From: Nocardia arthritidis
GTDB taxonomy: Bacteria > Actinomycetota > Actinomycetes > Mycobacteriales > Mycobacteriaceae
Assembly (NCBI RefSeq): GCF_011801145.1
Contig: NZ_CP046172.1
Coordinates: 8,680,001-8,744,000 of the forward strand
Direction of reading: 5' to 3'
DNA: 64,000 nt
Made by a program: the position numbers and the translations under genes. Shown here in pieces: positions 63,327 through 64,000 of this stretch. The notes beneath the pieces are model-generated. The model made no database searches and had not been told where the DNA came from. It was given only the letters and a program-made list of their open reading frames with translations. Position 1 is the stretch's first letter; every line of letters begins with the position of its first letter.

Positions 63327-64000
63327 GTGAAAAGCGTTCTCTCCGAACACAAGACGCTTCACCCAGATACCGTCGAACGTCGCGAGTTCTCCGCGGCCGC
63401 CGGCGCCGCGGTGCGCGAGCTCGCGCGGGAGATATGTACCACACTCGACGCTTGTGCCCAGGTCACCATGCCCGACACCGCACGAACGCTGACCGATCCG
63501 GCGCTGCTCGAACAGATCGATGCGCGCGTCGGCGAACTCCCGGCGGAAATCCGTGCGACGCTGCGCCCGCCCGCCACCAGCGCGGGCGCCACCATCGTCG
63601 GCCGATTGCCGCTCACCGACGCCGAATTCGGCCCCACCCCGCCGAGCTGGCGCGAGGCCGCGAGCTGGAGCGGCGATCCGGCGCGCCGCGCGAGCTCATT
63701 CGAATTCGATGTGGTGATGCTGCTGCTCGCCCGGTCGGCGGGCGAGCCGTTCGGCTGGCACGGCCAACAGGGCGGACGTTTGGTCAACAACATCGTGCCC
63801 GCCGCGGGCCACGAGAACGAGCAATCGGGTGCGAGCAGCAAAACCCTGCTCAGCCCGCATACCGAGGATGCGTTCCACCCGGCGCGGGCGCATCTGCTGA
63901 TGCTCGCCTGCCTGCGCAATCCGGAACTGGTCGGCACCACGGTGTCCTCGGTGCGCCGCGTCGAACTCTCCGCCGCCGAACGCGCGCTGCTGCGCGAGCC
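63327..64000 (+). CDS. VioC-like Fe(II)/2-oxoglutarate-dependent oxygenase, cut by the window edge
   Basis: GTG 63327 with AAGGGA eight bases upstream; open to the right edge (first 224 residues). GGRLVNNIVPAAGHENEQSG and SPHTEDAFHPARAHLLMLAC are close to the VioC/clavaminate-synthase-like group, in which HTE supplies the first His and Glu of the iron triad. Such enzymes beta-hydroxylate Arg, Lys, Asn or Orn in siderophores and antibiotics. The iron box upstream suggests siderophore biosynthesis; no other biosynthetic gene is visible before the edge. Confidence 0.82.
   Translation, partial: MKSVLSEHKTLHPDTVERREFSAAAGAAVRELAREICTTLDACAQVTMPDTARTLTDPALLEQIDARVGELPAEIRATLRPPATSAGATIVGRLPLTDAEFGPTPPSWREAASWSGDPARRASSFEFDVVMLLLARSAGEPFGWHGQQGGRLVNNIVPAAGHENEQSGASSKTLLSPHTEDAFHPARAHLLMLACLRNPELVGTTVSSVRRVELSAAERALLRE

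Overview
The window is high-GC DNA of an actinomycete, most likely Nocardia or a close relative. The evidence is GTG/TTG starts and ATGA/TAATG gene overlaps, a deazaflavin (F420)-type oxidoreductase remnant, a Mce-associated-type membrane protein, the mycobacterial gene order lpqU-eno-ftsB-like-DUF501-ppx (53.3-57.6 kb), AlkB and many secreted lipases/esterases, and IdeR/DtxR-type iron boxes. All functions are read from sequence alone.

Layout. 1-5.2 kb is a decaying segment: an F420/PPOX oxidoreductase with a frameshift, a metzincin-type metalloprotease coupled to a small membrane protein, an IS30-like scrap, a pseudogene with an in-frame stop and a frameshift, and an mgtC homologue broken in a G tract. 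Two copies of a 31-bp palindrome-bearing repeat bracket part of it. 5.3-11.2 kb holds a methyltransferase, a transglutaminase-like protein, a NarL-type two-component pair, and an MpaB-type oxygenase divergent from a TetR regulator with two identical half-site palindromes between them. 11.2-16.4 kb has a Bax-inhibitor-1 homologue, an RNA-methyltransferase-like gene, a lipoprotein and a probable copper pair (DUF6153 + DUF305) behind a copper-box-like operator. 16.6-22.6 kb has an OmpR-type two-component pair with a 64-residue peptide gene at its end, a GH101-like hydrolase and an EEP-family protein.

22.7-26.7 kb is the most remarkable part. Two M-box (Mg2+) riboswitches lie in tandem on the minus strand. 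Each is followed by a previously unlisted short ORF whose product starts with the pattern M-x-x-G-D-x-P-Y-P-S-P. One unit leads to a 76-residue internally repeated protein and an Nramp-related transporter whose selectivity methionine is replaced by alanine. The other leads to a secreted glycine-zipper protein. This looks like a Mg2+ sensing system that combines a riboswitch with a proline/acidic leader peptide, comparable in logic to enterobacterial mgtL but in an actinomycete and duplicated.

26.7-36.6 kb: a three-gene overlapping operon (XRE regulator, PLP aminotransferase, stand-alone PntA/AlaDH-like dehydrogenase), a second-type leucyl-tRNA synthetase, a secreted lipase, AlkB and a secreted Pro-rich protein. 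37-52.5 kb: LysR coupled to a membrane Hsp70-like protein, several hydrolases and methyltransferases, a tRNA with anticodon UAA but a short variable arm, a multicopper oxidase module divergent from a PadR operon, and APC and POT transporters. 53-57.6 kb is the conserved eno block with a lipase remnant. 57.7 kb to the right edge is an iron-box-controlled divergon: a complete peptide/nickel/siderophore-type ABC importer facing a VioC-like Fe(II)/2-oxoglutarate oxygenase that runs off the window, suggesting the edge of a siderophore locus.
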